From Candidatus Poseidoniaceae archaeon (GTDB lineage: Archaea > Thermoplasmatota > Poseidoniia > Poseidoniales > Poseidoniaceae), in contig JADHSC010000009.1 in NCBI GenBank assembly GCA_016777125.1, positions 1-64,000 of the forward strand: DNA of 64,000 nucleotides. The letters are read 5' to 3'. The translations under genes and the position numbers were made by a program. Under the pieces are notes generated by a model. It did no database searches. It saw only the letters and a program-made list of their open reading frames with translations, and was not told where the DNA came from. This document shows positions 42,414 to 52,207 of this stretch, in pieces; position 1 is the first letter of the stretch, and each line of letters begins with the position of its first letter.

Positions 42414-45400
42414 TCACTGGTAAGGGTTCTGACCGACATCAGCAGATTGATTTTGGGCACCATAGGGTCCTTGTTGTGGAGTTTCAGGTTGCGCTTGAGC
42501 CAAGGCAGGAAGGGACGTTTCAGCCTTCTGCATTTGTTGAGTGAATTTCTTTTGATTAACAGGGCGACGTTGAGGTTCTGATCGCAATCCAAAGACGAGG
42601 AGTCCAACAAGAACGATACTCAATACGCCAAGAATACCAAGCATCAATGGATTGACTTCGGATACTGTTCCGAGGAATCCTTCACTTTCAGCTTCTTTGA
42701 CTCTCAGAGTTGGTGTTTGAGCGGTCTCTCCGCCCATGATTTGAACTTCGAGCCACATTGTTCCAGTTCGTGTTGGAATCCAAGTGCTCTCGTAAACAAC
42801 AGTCGAATCCGGTGCAACTTGCAATAATCGAGCGTCAACACGTGTACGTGCCCCATTCGATTCAACCAGTTCTAGAACGATTTGGACGCTTCCATCAGCA
42901 TTTCCATTATTGATGATGGTTGCAGTAATTGGAACTGAATCATCAACACGTACAGTTCCACTATTCTTCAATCCTGGTTCACCAACGAATTCAAATTCTG
43001 GCACGCGTTGTTCCAAATCCCATACATTGTAAGCAGCATCGATATCATTGAAATCTTCAGAAAATGCGTTCCCAGCCATATCAGAACCAGTCACCCATAT
43101 TCTCAGTTCAAGAGGCTCGGAACGTTCCTCTTCCGAAATCAATTCATCAATATTCAGACTAGCAGAAATTGGGATAGATTCACCGAATGCACGCCCACCT
43201 AGCAAGACCATTGGCTCGGAACCTTCGTACATTGATGCAACATTGGTTCCGAGACCTGCAGGATGGATGGAATAGTGAAGATTGAGTGAATCTGGATCAA
43301 GTTGAGCCAGTTCACGAACGGATAGAGTGACATCAATAGAGGACCAATCTGCTTCAGCAATCGTTACGCTTCCATCAGGTCGACTCAGTTCCATAAGAAT
43401 TGGAGCAGAATTATCAACAAAAATAGTCGTTAGAGGTCCATCTGTTAAACCTCGTAAAACCGCACCGCTTGGAGGATTATACATTGAAACAAACAGACCA
43501 TGTTCACCAGGTTGAGTTGGAACAGACCGTCGATAAGAGAAATTTCCATGGGATTCTACGACCGATTCTTCTCCATTAATTCTCATGAGGATATCAAGTG
43601 ATTGATCAATTGTACGCTGACTGCGATACCAAACCATTTCTCCATCAAAGGCCATAGTGGATTCTGGGGAGGCCCATGCTCCATGAGGCGAGACCACTGT
43701 GTCATCTATTGAAAGTGAGGTCTGTGAGGTATCAAGAGTTAATTCACCACTGTAGTGCCAAGATGCATCGTATAGAGGAACCGTAACGAATTGTCCGAGA
43801 CGATCTTTTAGATAAATCGAAGGAACTCGCAAGAGGGTTGGATCTGGGTCAAAGCCCCATTCAATACTGAAATTCACATTGAATGCCCCTTGTTCAGAAA
43901 AGACATCATCTCCGCCAATAAGTATGCAGGATTCAACATCGACATATACGTGATTACTGTAACATTGTTCTGTATTGGAATTCCAATAAATCATAGCAGG
44001 GTCGGTTGTTGTTGAACCAAGGTCTAATTCAATGTGTTCGATATCTGTAATTCCATTCTTATCCCAGATTGGAATTTGTAAGAGATTTGCCTCACCAGGA
44101 TGCAACCATCCATCTTCATGTTGACCCCACATGAGGGCGAATTCAGTTCCGAGTGATGGGGTTCCATCCGCACGTAGTTGGATGTTGAAGAGAGGGGCGT
44201 AGATGTTTCCACCTTCGATCATAATATTGCCTGCACCATCAGCGACAGACAACCATCCTTGCACATAATCACCTTCAGAAGCGCTCGATGTATCCATTGT
44301 AAGTGAAAACTCACCGGTGCTTGCAAGCATATTATCTGGAGCTTTCAATGGCATCTCTTGAATCTCATCTTCATCGATTTGACCGTCCATATTGGAATCA
44401 TCCATCCATGATCTCCAAATCAATGCGTTGGCATGATGAGGGAGAGTCGGATTGTCTCCAATGATGAATGATACCTCGGTTGCTGGAGAAGCATCTCTGT
44501 GATCAAACTCATCAATGTCCATCGAGATTAACATTGGAGCGATTGTATCCATTGTGAACGAAGCAATTGGATTTACCTCATAGGATGCTCCTTGTCCAAG
44601 AAGAGGTGTCACTTCGAGTTCCATCGTCAAGTTTTGTACTGTACTTGGAACATTGTAAATAATTGATGCGACTCCATCAACAACCAAATTTGTTGAACCT
44701 TTATCTTGTCCATCAACAAGCAATCGAACGAGTGCTTGTCCAGTACGAGGAACTGCATTGGATACATCCTCGAAGCCCAAATAAGCATGAACTGTGACAA
44801 ATGTATTTGGTATCAAGAGAGCAGATTCCGCATCGGTTTCAATACCTGATTGAGATTCGATGGTGAAGCGCTTCAATGATACGTCGTTTTCGATACCATT
44901 TGCGTGTCCCAATCCAAAGACGTGGTTCAGAGGTAAAGTCGGCCCAGTTGGGCTGACCAACATCACATTCAGAGAAGCATATGGCTCATCATCCCATGTC
45001 ATCGGCATTTGGAAACGATGTGTAAATTGGATATATGCTCCACTTCCAATCATACTAATCTCTCCATTGGAATCCGTATCGCTCCATCCCAAACTGTATC
45101 CACTCTGTTGGCAACTTGAGGTCGATGCCCCGTTGAGGGGTAAGAGAACGCTGCTGCATCGAACAGACGAGGTCGCTGTTGCACCTCGCAAACTCATATC
45201 GATACTCCAGCCGTTATTTTTCACATACGATTCAGCATTGCTGACTCCGAGTGGTGAAAGATCAAAGGTTGAATTAACGGTAATCCAATCCGTCGAAGGC
45301 GTAAGCGTATCGATCGGTGGAGAGATAGCAATAGACACTGGATTTAGAGTAGGTGTTGTCGAGATCGAATTCAGTGTTAATTTGATCGAACCAGACGACA

Positions 45401-47489
45401 TCATGCGAATAGGAATTCGAACTTCCTTCACTCCACCGATACTTACGATAGAGGAGAGTTGCTGATTCATAGCTTGCACGACGGAAGAAGTTGAAACGAG
45501 ATTCAAGTTAATACCGGCCTCATAGGGAGCGAAGATACCACATAGCGTAACGTCTGCAGTAGATTGTGAAGATCCAATGGTAATGCTTACTCTTGCCATA
45601 GGTAATCCAAGAATCCCTCGGTCATCAGCCGCATTCGATAAAGCACTGTTCAAAGCGCCTAGTTCAGTTTGAGAAAATGAGATGAGTTGAGCATTTTGGA
45701 AATTCGCAAACCCTCTATTTGTCACATCAGAACCAGCGATTTTGATGTTCATAAATGGTGATTGCATTACATTATCAGAACTGAGTGTAAAGGCGAAATC
45801 ATTGACACCTGCAAGCGGTAAGAGGACGTCAAACATTGAGGAAGTACTAGGTGAAGAGGCAATCGTCTGGCACATTTGTCCAGTAGCAAGTCTATTTTGG
45901 AATCCAAATGATCCGGTATTTGCCCCGTCAAGACCCCAATCTGATACGCCGTCAGGACCAATATCGATCCGCATTCCTGTGCTTGGATTAGAGCGAACTG
46001 TTTCAACATCAAACGAATCAACCGAATACGAACCGCTTACAGATGTGAAACGGAATTGTACTGTGTGACTTACTTCATCAAGGATATCGTATCCATCAAG
46101 AGGGACAGATTGCCATCCAGTATCATCAACATTCGCTTCAAGCAAGGGGCTACCTGTTGCTGTAATCGAAGTAGAAAGTGCACCAAACCCATTCGAGATC
46201 TTGTATATTGGAGAAGTTAGAGAGCCAGTTCCTGAAACTGCTCCTGTTGTCGATGACCAAGTTGTTCCTGCGAGTGTCCAATCATGTGTTGCAGGATTCG
46301 CACTAAAGGATTCATGAATTGCACCGCTGATACCCAAACTGTGGATCTTAGGACCACCTGATTGGCCTGTAATCATGTGCGTTTGGAATCGTAGAGAAGG
46401 TGTTGCTTCCCAATCGATTCCTCCCAAATCAACTTGTAAATCAGTCATCTGGGAATAGCCAGGAACTGCAGTTCCTGTTGCTGCATCGATAAGGGACCAT
46501 TCAAACAGAGCACCTGCTGGCACTTCAGCATCGATGACCATCAAACCGTAAGAAGATGGTTCAGAACCAGTGCCTGCACCAGGACCAAACGGTTGAGAAG
46601 TCCAGTTCCCCTCACCTGTTGAGACAGCAGAAGCCTTTGGAAGAATTTCGACATCATCGACATTCCAGCCAGTATATTGAACGCTTCCGTCAGAGGAACC
46701 AAGGCCAAAACGAACTTGGAAATTGGAGTTGCCAGCAACATAATTTGAAATCGTAATGGTTTGGGTGGTGTATGAACCATCATTCACAGTTCCGGAATTC
46801 GACCATACATTCACCCAATTCCCTGCATTGTTTTTCACTGAAACATAGGCATGATCGTAATAATTTGATTCAACACCTAGCCTTTTCTGGAATTTAAGAT
46901 CCCAGCCACCCGAACAGCCACCGCAATTCATCACTGGTGAAGTGGCCCAGTATGGACCTCCCATGTAACTTGGATAATTCCCATTGTAGGTATACAGAGC
47001 CTTAGAACCACTGCTAACACCGTTTGATGATCCGAGGCTGCTATCGTATCCCCAGAACCAGACATTGTTACCGCTAAACGTCCATGAGTTCGTCCCTTCC
47101 ATGTCATAGGTCCAACCTTGAGGCAACAGTTCCAAACTGGTTCCATTAACATCGACTCCGTCATAAACTGCTTGTGGATGATCATAATCTGCAGGAGAAT
47201 TCCATGCCTTGGCCGCAGTTACGGGAAGAACATTTTCGTCAAGTGAAAGGTCGATGGACGTAACGGCTTCTCCACTTGGAACATTAATTGAAATTGCATC
47301 GTTTACGCCGTCAGGATAAGAACCAATACTGACAATATTGGATTGCCCAGTAGGTGTTGTATTGGACACGCTTACATCCTCAAAAACGAGGTCTTGCGAG
47401 GTGTTATCCACCAGTGGACTACCTAATGAAATCAGAAAAACTGACAGCATCAAACCGACGACCATTACGTTACGGCTGCGTCCACCCAT
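42414..47489 (-). CDS. Giant surface protein with lectin-like and Ig-like domains and C-terminal anchor
   Basis: The protein is 1691 residues from the ATG at 47489, which has AGGGAGGA just before it and begins a signal peptide (MVVGLMLSVFLISLGSPL). Residues about 85-275 look like a MAM/jelly-roll domain (WTFSGNNVWFWGYDS, GWDLKFQKRLGVES, YTGWNVDDVEI). Long beta-rich Ig-like modules follow. A CARDB-like module lies near 1500-1590, with one membrane helix near 1610 and a Pro/Gln-rich tail ending NPYQ. It probably mediates attachment or polysaccharide binding. The open frame runs 172 codons further upstream, but only as antisense of rpiA. Confidence 0.92.
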   Translation of the reverse strand: MGGRSRNVMVVGLMLSVFLISLGSPLVDNTSQDLVFEDVSVSNTTPTGQSNIVSIGSYPDGVNDAISINVPSGEAVTSIDLSLDENVLPVTAAKAWNSPADYDHPQAVYDGVDVNGTSLELLPQGWTYDMEGTNSWTFSGNNVWFWGYDSSLGSSNGVSSGSKALYTYNGNYPSYMGGPYWATSPVMNCGGCSGGWDLKFQKRLGVESNYYDHAYVSVKNNAGNWVNVWSNSGTVNDGSYTTQTITISNYVAGNSNFQVRFGLGSSDGSVQYTGWNVDDVEILPKASAVSTGEGNWTSQPFGPGAGTGSEPSSYGLMVIDAEVPAGALFEWSLIDAATGTAVPGYSQMTDLQVDLGGIDWEATPSLRFQTHMITGQSGGPKIHSLGISGAIHESFSANPATHDWTLAGTTWSSTTGAVSGTGSLTSPIYKISNGFGALSTSITATGSPLLEANVDDTGWQSVPLDGYDILDEVSHTVQFRFTSVSGSYSVDSFDVETVRSNPSTGMRIDIGPDGVSDWGLDGANTGSFGFQNRLATGQMCQTIASSPSTSSMFDVLLPLAGVNDFAFTLSSDNVMQSPFMNIKIAGSDVTNRGFANFQNAQLISFSQTELGALNSALSNAADDRGILGLPMARVSITIGSSQSTADVTLCGIFAPYEAGINLNLVSTSSVVQAMNQQLSSIVSIGGVKEVRIPIRMMSSGSIKLTLNSISTTPTLNPVSIAISPPIDTLTPSTDWITVNSTFDLSPLGVSNAESYVKNNGWSIDMSLRGATATSSVRCSSVLLPLNGASTSSCQQSGYSLGWSDTDSNGEISMIGSGAYIQFTHRFQMPMTWDDEPYASLNVMLVSPTGPTLPLNHVFGLGHANGIENDVSLKRFTIESQSGIETDAESALLIPNTFVTVHAYLGFEDVSNAVPRTGQALVRLLVDGQDKGSTNLVVDGVASIIYNVPSTVQNLTMELEVTPLLGQGASYEVNPIASFTMDTIAPMLISMDIDEFDHRDASPATEVSFIIGDNPTLPHHANALIWRSWMDDSNMDGQIDEDEIQEMPLKAPDNMLASTGEFSLTMDTSSASEGDYVQGWLSVADGAGNIMIEGGNIYAPLFNIQLRADGTPSLGTEFALMWGQHEDGWLHPGEANLLQIPIWDKNGITDIEHIELDLGSTTTDPAMIYWNSNTEQCYSNHVYVDVESCILIGGDDVFSEQGAFNVNFSIEWGFDPDPTLLRVPSIYLKDRLGQFVTVPLYDASWHYSGELTLDTSQTSLSIDDTVVSPHGAWASPESTMAFDGEMVWYRSQRTIDQSLDILMRINGEESVVESHGNFSYRRSVPTQPGEHGLFVSMYNPPSGAVLRGLTDGPLTTIFVDNSAPILMELSRPDGSVTIAEADWSSIDVTLSVRELAQLDPDSLNLHYSIHPAGLGTNVASMYEGSEPMVLLGGRAFGESIPISASLNIDELISEEERSEPLELRIWVTGSDMAGNAFSEDFNDIDAAYNVWDLEQRVPEFEFVGEPGLKNSGTVRVDDSVPITATIINNGNADGSVQIVLELVESNGARTRVDARLLQVAPDSTVVYESTWIPTRTGTMWLEVQIMGGETAQTPTLRVKEAESEGFLGTVSEVNPLMLGILGVLSIVLVGLLVFGLRSEPQRRPVNQKKFTQQMQKAETSLPALAQAQPETPQQGPYGAQNQSADVGQNPYQ

Positions 47490-47586
47490 GTTCCTCCCTA
47501 TTCTTTCCACCCAAAAAGCATTCTTGCAAGAAATCTGACTCATAATTTTAACAATCAATATCAACCGTCCGAAACAAGGGTGCACT

Positions 47587-48288
47587 ATGAGCGATGCTGA
47601 AGCACTCAAAAAACTCGCAGGTGAAGCCGCTTGTTCGTACGTAAAATCAGGAATGAACGTAGGCCTAGGAACGGGTTCAACGGTCAAGTATACTGTCTTA
47701 GAACTCGGAAGAAGAATCAGGGAAGAAGGACTTGAAATCGTTGGCGTCCCAACCTCGGTTGCTACAGAAGAACTCGCAAATGAAGTTGGTATACCATTGG
47801 TCGAACTTGGATCGGTCGCTGGTTTGGACATCGTCATCGATGGAACAGATGAATTCGACCCACAATTCCAACTCATCAAAGGCGGAGGAGCTGCATTACT
47901 CCGAGAGAAGATTGTCGCACAGCAATCGGCCTCAATGGTTGTTGTTGCCGATGGCAGAAAGCAAGTCGATTGCCTTGGAGCATTTGGAATTCCAATCGAG
48001 ATCACTCCTTTTTCATCGGACGTAACCGTACGAGCACTCGAAGCTCTGTTGAATTGTAACGTAACCCTTCGCTCTCATGAAGAAGGACTTATCCATACAG
48101 ATAACGGAAATTGTATCGCTGATGCAAATGTTGGTGCAACAATTGACGATCCACTCTTGATGGAAACCCAAATCCTCAACATCGCTGGAGTAGTTCAAGT
48201 TGGACTCTTCAATGATATGTGTGATGTTGTCGTCTTAGCCAACGATGGAAAAGTAACGACATTAGTCAACCCAGCGGGTCGATTGTGA
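47587..48288 (+). CDS. rpiA: Ribose-5-phosphate isomerase A
   Basis: This 233-residue enzyme interconverts ribose 5-phosphate and ribulose 5-phosphate for nucleotide and sugar metabolism. The motifs are GLGTGSTVKY near residue 27, DGTDEFDPQFQLIKGGGAAL (substrate Asp) near residue 88, and a Lys/Glu set in LLREKIVA. The length is normal. It is divergent from the surface-protein gene, with 97 bases between start codons, and is followed by tRNA-Lys on the other strand. Confidence 0.94.
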   Translation: MSDAEALKKLAGEAACSYVKSGMNVGLGTGSTVKYTVLELGRRIREEGLEIVGVPTSVATEELANEVGIPLVELGSVAGLDIVIDGTDEFDPQFQLIKGGGAALLREKIVAQQSASMVVVADGRKQVDCLGAFGIPIEITPFSSDVTVRALEALLNCNVTLRSHEEGLIHTDNGNCIADANVGATIDDPLLMETQILNIAGVVQVGLFNDMCDVVVLANDGKVTTLVNPAGRL

Positions 48289-48291
48289 AGG

Positions 48292-48365
48292 CGGGCCTGA
48301 CGGGGTTCGAACCCGCGACCTACGGATTAAGAGTCCGTCGCTCTACCTGACTAAGCTACAGGCCC
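48292..48365 (-). tRNA. tRNA-Lys (anticodon CUU)
   Basis: On the minus strand the acceptor strands GGGCCTG and CAGGCCC pair perfectly. The anticodon stem ACGGA/TCCGT closes the loop CTCTTAA, giving CUU for Lys. The T arm is GCGGGTTCGAACCCCGT. The discriminator is G and CCA is not encoded. There is no intron. A TATA-like element lies about 25 bases upstream. Confidence 0.96.
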
Positions 48366-48384
48366 ACGCTGGCCTCTGTCAAGA

Positions 48385-48393
48385 TGTATTTAA
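48385..48393 (-). promoter_or_regulatory. TATA-like element of tRNA-Lys
   Basis: ATTAAATAC on the minus strand centres about 24 bases before the tRNA 5' end at 48365, the expected position for an archaeal tRNA promoter. It falls in the 24-base gap between the tRNA and the end of the carbamate kinase gene. Confidence 0.5.
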
Positions 48394-49304
48394 TCATCAT
48401 GGGACAAAGTCGTCCCAGCATCCTCTCGTAGTGCAGAAAGGGCATCTCCTGGTTTACAAAGGATTGAACGCATCCCTGGTGAATGACGTACTGCTTCGAT
48501 CATGCTTGAAATCTTTGGACCCATTGATCCTTCCGGAAAATGACCTTCAGCGAGAAAGTTCTCTGCTTGTGAAACACTTAATGTTCGATGTTCTTTTTGT
48601 TTAGTTGAACCAAAATCAGTGAATACTGCTTCAACACCAGTGGAAATAATCAGTGCTTCTGCACCTAATTCCGAAGCGAGTAAGGCAGAAAGACGGTCTT
48701 TGTCGATGACGGATGGAATCCCTTTGAATTGCTTATCATCATTTATAATTGGAATACCTCCTCCACCTCCACAAATAACAACTGCACGTTGCTGAACAAG
48801 CGTCCGAATCACATCAATGTCGAGCACACTCATTGGCATAGGGCTCGCAACAACACGACGAGGCCCATTGATTGTCGTTGCAATATCCCAATCCCTGGCC
48901 ATGACTTCTTCTGCGCTCAATACAGGACCAACAGGTTTGGTTGGAAACGAAAAAGCTTCATCTTCTGCATCAACAAGAACACGTGTCAGAACGACAGCCG
49001 TTCGCTCAGGACGATGGCGGTGTGAAAGAATACTATTGAGTTGAAGAGAAAGTGTGTGGCCAATCATGCCTTGTGTTGCTGCAACCCATTCATCCATTGT
49101 GTGGATTACATCTGCATCCATCGACATCAATTTGCCTACTTGTGGACCATTCCCATGTGTCAGAACCACGGACCAGTCTGCTTCCAGTAAATCAACAACA
49201 TCGCTCATCACTTGAGCCAAGATCAATGCATGTTCATCACCAGAAGCCCCGCCTGGTGGCGCCAGAGCATTGCCTCCGATTGCATACACCACTATTTTTG
49301 ACAC
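48390..49304 (-). CDS. arcC: Carbamate kinase
   Basis: This 304-residue amino-acid-kinase-fold protein starts with VVYAIGGNALAPPGG. It has THGNGPQVG near residue 50, VICGGGGGIP near residue 170 and VIDKDRLSALLA near residue 198, matching carbamate kinase rather than glutamate or aspartate kinase. It converts carbamoyl phosphate and ADP to ATP, ammonia and CO2, or the reverse. With argF it could form part of an arginine or citrulline degradation route; no arginine deiminase gene is visible here. Confidence 0.92.
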   Translation of the reverse strand: MSKIVVYAIGGNALAPPGGASGDEHALILAQVMSDVVDLLEADWSVVLTHGNGPQVGKLMSMDADVIHTMDEWVAATQGMIGHTLSLQLNSILSHRHRPERTAVVLTRVLVDAEDEAFSFPTKPVGPVLSAEEVMARDWDIATTINGPRRVVASPMPMSVLDIDVIRTLVQQRAVVICGGGGGIPIINDDKQFKGIPSVIDKDRLSALLASELGAEALIISTGVEAVFTDFGSTKQKEHRTLSVSQAENFLAEGHFPEGSMGPKISSMIEAVRHSPGMRSILCKPGDALSALREDAGTTLSHDD

Positions 49305-49429
49305 AGTAAGTTAACTGAACTCGACATGTTTGATGCTTTCGCTGTTTTGATTAAACAAGCGCTCAAATCCGTATGTGTTGGAAAACTCCAGACTTCAAAC
49401 ATGATATGCTATGACATGAACGGACGTTC

Positions 49430-50761
49430 ATGGCCAAAGACATCTGGATTGGCGACGTCCAAAACGGCGACCATGATGGCGCTGAAGTAGAACTGAAAGG
49501 ATGGGTTAAGAGAACTCGTGGTTCCAATAAGATACGATTCGTTGTTCTTCGCGACTCTACAGGAACGATCCAATGTGTTGCAAAGCGTGATGCTGTTGGG
49601 GATGATCAATTCGAATCCATCGCTTCTGCATTAATCGAATCTTCTGTCATCATCACTGGAACTGTCAATGTCGACGAACGAAGTGAAGGAGGGCATGAAC
49701 TCGTGGTTTCCTCAATTGAAATCGTTGGACCTGTTGACCCTGAACGGCCATTTCCAATTACCGAATCTGCAATGAAGGCTGCAGATGGAGGCGAAACTGA
49801 GTTCTTGTTGGATAACAGACATCTGTATCTTCGAACGAGTCGAATGACGACAATGCTCAAGATGCGATCATCTGTCTTCGGAGCGATTCACAGCTATTTC
49901 AGAGACTTGGATTTCATCGAGTATCAAGCACCGAACTTTGTCGCAGGTGCTGTCGAAGGGGGTTCGACATTGTTCGAAGTCCCTTACTTTGGAAGAAAAG
50001 CCTACCTGACACAATCATGGCAACTCTATGCTGAAGCTGCAATGCCTGCACTCGAGCGGTTGTATACGATTGCTCCTTCTTTCAGAGCCGAAAAATCACG
50101 AACTCGACGACATCTTACTGAATTCTGGCATGCTGAAATGGAAATTGCTTGGGCTACAAACGCTGAGGTTATGGCTCATGGTGAAGGCGTTGTGCGCCAT
50201 ATTGCATCTACACTGCTTGAAGAGAGAAGTACAGAACTTGAGGATCTTGGACGTGATTTAGAACTCATTGGACGTTATGCTGACACCCCATTCCCACGAA
50301 TGCGTTATGATGAGGCGGTTGAAATTCTCCAAGGAAAAGGAGTTGATGTTGCATGGGGTCAAGATTTGGATTATTCGAAAGAGAAAATCTTGACACAAGA
50401 TTTCGATGTTCCTCACTTCCTTACACATTATCCGAAGATTGCTAAACCATTCTATCATCGCGAAGACCCAACCGATGACAAATATGTCCTTTGTCATGAT
50501 CTTCTAGCACCGGAAGGCTATGGTGAAATCATTGGTGGAGGCGAACGAACCTGGTCAGAAGAAGAGATTCTTGCTCGACTCGCTGAAGAAGGAACATCAC
50601 CTGAAGCATACCAATTCTACATCGACACACGAAGTTACGGTGGTGTACCTCACGGTGGATTCGGACTCGGTGTTGACCGGGTTTGTTCTTGGCTTAGTGG
50701 TGCAGATCACATTCGAGAAGTCATTCCATTCCCGAGAGATTCTCGACGCGTTACGCCCTGA
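49430..50761 (+). CDS. asnS: Asparaginyl-tRNA synthetase (archaeal)
   Basis: This 443-residue class II synthetase has an N-terminal OB-fold anticodon domain (ELKGWVKRTRGSNKIRFVVLRD). Motif 2 reads FRAEKSRTRRHLTEFWHAEMEIAW, and motif 3 GGFGLGVDRV. The EFWHAEME sequence and DLLAPEGYGEIIGGGER point to AsnRS; archaeal AspRS has EYTSLDFE and a SGGQR pattern. So charging of tRNA-Asn is direct. The saccharopine-dehydrogenase-like gene follows 9 bases later and probably shares the transcript. Confidence 0.9.
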   Translation: MAKDIWIGDVQNGDHDGAEVELKGWVKRTRGSNKIRFVVLRDSTGTIQCVAKRDAVGDDQFESIASALIESSVIITGTVNVDERSEGGHELVVSSIEIVGPVDPERPFPITESAMKAADGGETEFLLDNRHLYLRTSRMTTMLKMRSSVFGAIHSYFRDLDFIEYQAPNFVAGAVEGGSTLFEVPYFGRKAYLTQSWQLYAEAAMPALERLYTIAPSFRAEKSRTRRHLTEFWHAEMEIAWATNAEVMAHGEGVVRHIASTLLEERSTELEDLGRDLELIGRYADTPFPRMRYDEAVEILQGKGVDVAWGQDLDYSKEKILTQDFDVPHFLTHYPKIAKPFYHREDPTDDKYVLCHDLLAPEGYGEIIGGGERTWSEEEILARLAEEGTSPEAYQFYIDTRSYGGVPHGGFGLGVDRVCSWLSGADHIREVIPFPRDSRRVTP

Positions 50762-50770
50762 GGGTGAGTA

Positions 50771-51808
50771 ATGACAACAATTGTTGCACTTGGTTGCGGA
50801 TTGGTTGGAGAGTTTGTTGTTCAACGACTCGTTGATGACGGACATTCGGTTGTTGCAGTGGACCTACACTTACCAGATTCAATCAAGAATAACACTCAAA
50901 TTAAATCTATAGAAGGAGATGCAAAGGAATATATTAAGTCTCTCAATGGTGACGAAATCATCATCAATATGCTCCCTGGAAGAATTGGCCATGGTATTCG
51001 CAAAGACCTTGTTGTTGGAGGTCACAACATCGTTGACCTTGCCTTCACGGCAGAAGATCCTCAACAATTTGATGAACTTGCTAAACAACATGGGTCGACT
51101 ATGATTTGGGACATTGGAATCGCTCCTGGTCTGTCCAACATGCTCCTTGCACATGCTCAAAGAGAACTCGGATTCCTAGAAAAGGCAACAATCCATGTTG
51201 GAGGAAATCCTACAGAGCCCGACGATGAATGGTCGTACATGGCTCCTTTTTCACCATCTGATGTTATTGAAGAATACACGAGACCTGCTCGAATTCTTAG
51301 AGATCAAACAGTTGTGGAAGTACCAGCTCTTACGGAACGACATCAGATTGATGTTGAAGGAACTAATGGAATGGAAGCATTCCTAACTGATGGACTGAGA
51401 AGTGTCCTCGATACAATCAATGCGAACGATATGGCAGAATACACCGTTCGTTGGCCCCAGCATATCGACCGATGGATTGCTGAAGGTCATTCAACGCCTG
51501 AAGAAGACCTTCTCAAAGCCTGGAAATTTGATTCGAACAGAACTGAATTCACTTGGATGAAAGTCTACTGTGAAAGCAAGCAGGATTCAAAACAATGGAT
51601 TGTAGCAGACTATGGTAAAGACGGGAATGGATCTATGGCACGTACAACTGGTCTGGTCACTTATGCACTTGCATCACGCTTTGCTACACTTGGTACGGAA
51701 GCATGTGGACTTGATACCGGAGTTCATCCACCTGAGAATGTCAATGAAGAAACCCTTAATGCAGTACTTGAAATCTTCAAATTGCATGATGTAAACGTTG
51801 TATCATAA
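50771..51808 (+). CDS. Saccharopine dehydrogenase-like NAD(P) oxidoreductase
   Basis: This 345-residue protein starts with a Rossmann fold (VALGCGLVGEFVVQRL, then VVAVDLH). The saccharopine-dehydrogenase family segments NMLPGRIGHGIRKDLVVGG, VDLAFTAED and DIGIAPGLSNMLLAHA follow. It may work in lysine or related amino-acid metabolism, but a typical lysine-pathway partner is absent, so the substrate is open. GAGGGTGAGTA just before the ATG supports the start. It converges on a 36-residue zinc-ribbon gene, with 6 bases of overlap. Confidence 0.85.
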   Translation: MTTIVALGCGLVGEFVVQRLVDDGHSVVAVDLHLPDSIKNNTQIKSIEGDAKEYIKSLNGDEIIINMLPGRIGHGIRKDLVVGGHNIVDLAFTAEDPQQFDELAKQHGSTMIWDIGIAPGLSNMLLAHAQRELGFLEKATIHVGGNPTEPDDEWSYMAPFSPSDVIEEYTRPARILRDQTVVEVPALTERHQIDVEGTNGMEAFLTDGLRSVLDTINANDMAEYTVRWPQHIDRWIAEGHSTPEEDLLKAWKFDSNRTEFTWMKVYCESKQDSKQWIVADYGKDGNGSMARTTGLVTYALASRFATLGTEACGLDTGVHPPENVNEETLNAVLEIFKLHDVNVVS

Positions 51809-51913
51809 CATTGGCTCATCACAATGAGGACACGGCATTCCAGGAATAAATTCTCCGAGAAGAAAACCGCAATTCAGGCACATTGTTGACACCATGTCGT
51901 CAAAATCTGACAT
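51803..51913 (-). CDS. Zinc-ribbon microprotein, 36 residues
   Basis: The frame runs from ATG at 51913 to TGA at 51803. The protein is little more than one zinc ribbon: MCLNCGFLLGEF then PCPHCDEPML. The CxxC-15-CxxC spacing is canonical. An AT-rich stretch (AGAATAAAATAGG on the minus strand) lies about 25 bases before the ATG, consistent with a leaderless transcript. The 3' end overlaps the stop of the convergent dehydrogenase-like gene. Confidence 0.72.
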   Translation of the reverse strand: MSDFDDMVSTMCLNCGFLLGEFIPGMPCPHCDEPML

Positions 51914-51943
51914 GGTTACCCATGCGCATGGACCTATTTTATT

Positions 51944-52192
51944 CTAAGGAAGAGGGTTTGCCTCTTCTTTACCTGTAAATTTCTTAATGAAGCGAAAGAG
52001 GATTCTTGAGAAGATCATTGAAGCGATGAAGATTAGAGCAGTTGCCCACCATGGTGCATCTGTACTGGTTGCAAAGAAATATGCAACGAGCAGAATACCG
52101 ATACCATAAACAGCACGAAATGCGGAATATATCATGAATGAATGAAAAAGCGGGTGCTTTTTGATACGGTTAATCAAAGACGGTTTAGTCAA
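51944..52192 (-). CDS. Small two-helix membrane protein, 82 residues
   Basis: I do not recognise a family. The protein has a basic N-terminus, a hydrophobic segment (SAFRAVYGIGILLVAYFFA), a short loop DAPWW, a second segment (ATALIFIASMIFSRILF) and a basic C-terminal stretch. It lies 15 bases downstream of the HAD phosphatase gene on the same strand and may be in the same operon. Confidence 0.7.
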   Translation of the reverse strand: MTKPSLINRIKKHPLFHSFMIYSAFRAVYGIGILLVAYFFATSTDAPWWATALIFIASMIFSRILFRFIKKFTGKEEANPLP

Positions 52193-52207
52193 AATTAAAC
52201 ACCATAT

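Noticed and set aside
42233-42610. Open frames on both strands between 42233 and 42610
   Set aside because: They cover the RNase P RNA and the end of the surface-protein gene; neither has a start signal.
47490-48005. 172-codon N-terminal extension of the giant surface protein
   Set aside because: It is antisense to rpiA, lacks a signal peptide at its start, and the AGGGAGGA plus signal peptide mark the true start at 47489.
49430-50761. Aspartyl-tRNA synthetase as the identity of this gene
   Set aside because: Motif 2 EFWHAEME and the GEIIGGGER stretch fit AsnRS, not archaeal AspRS.
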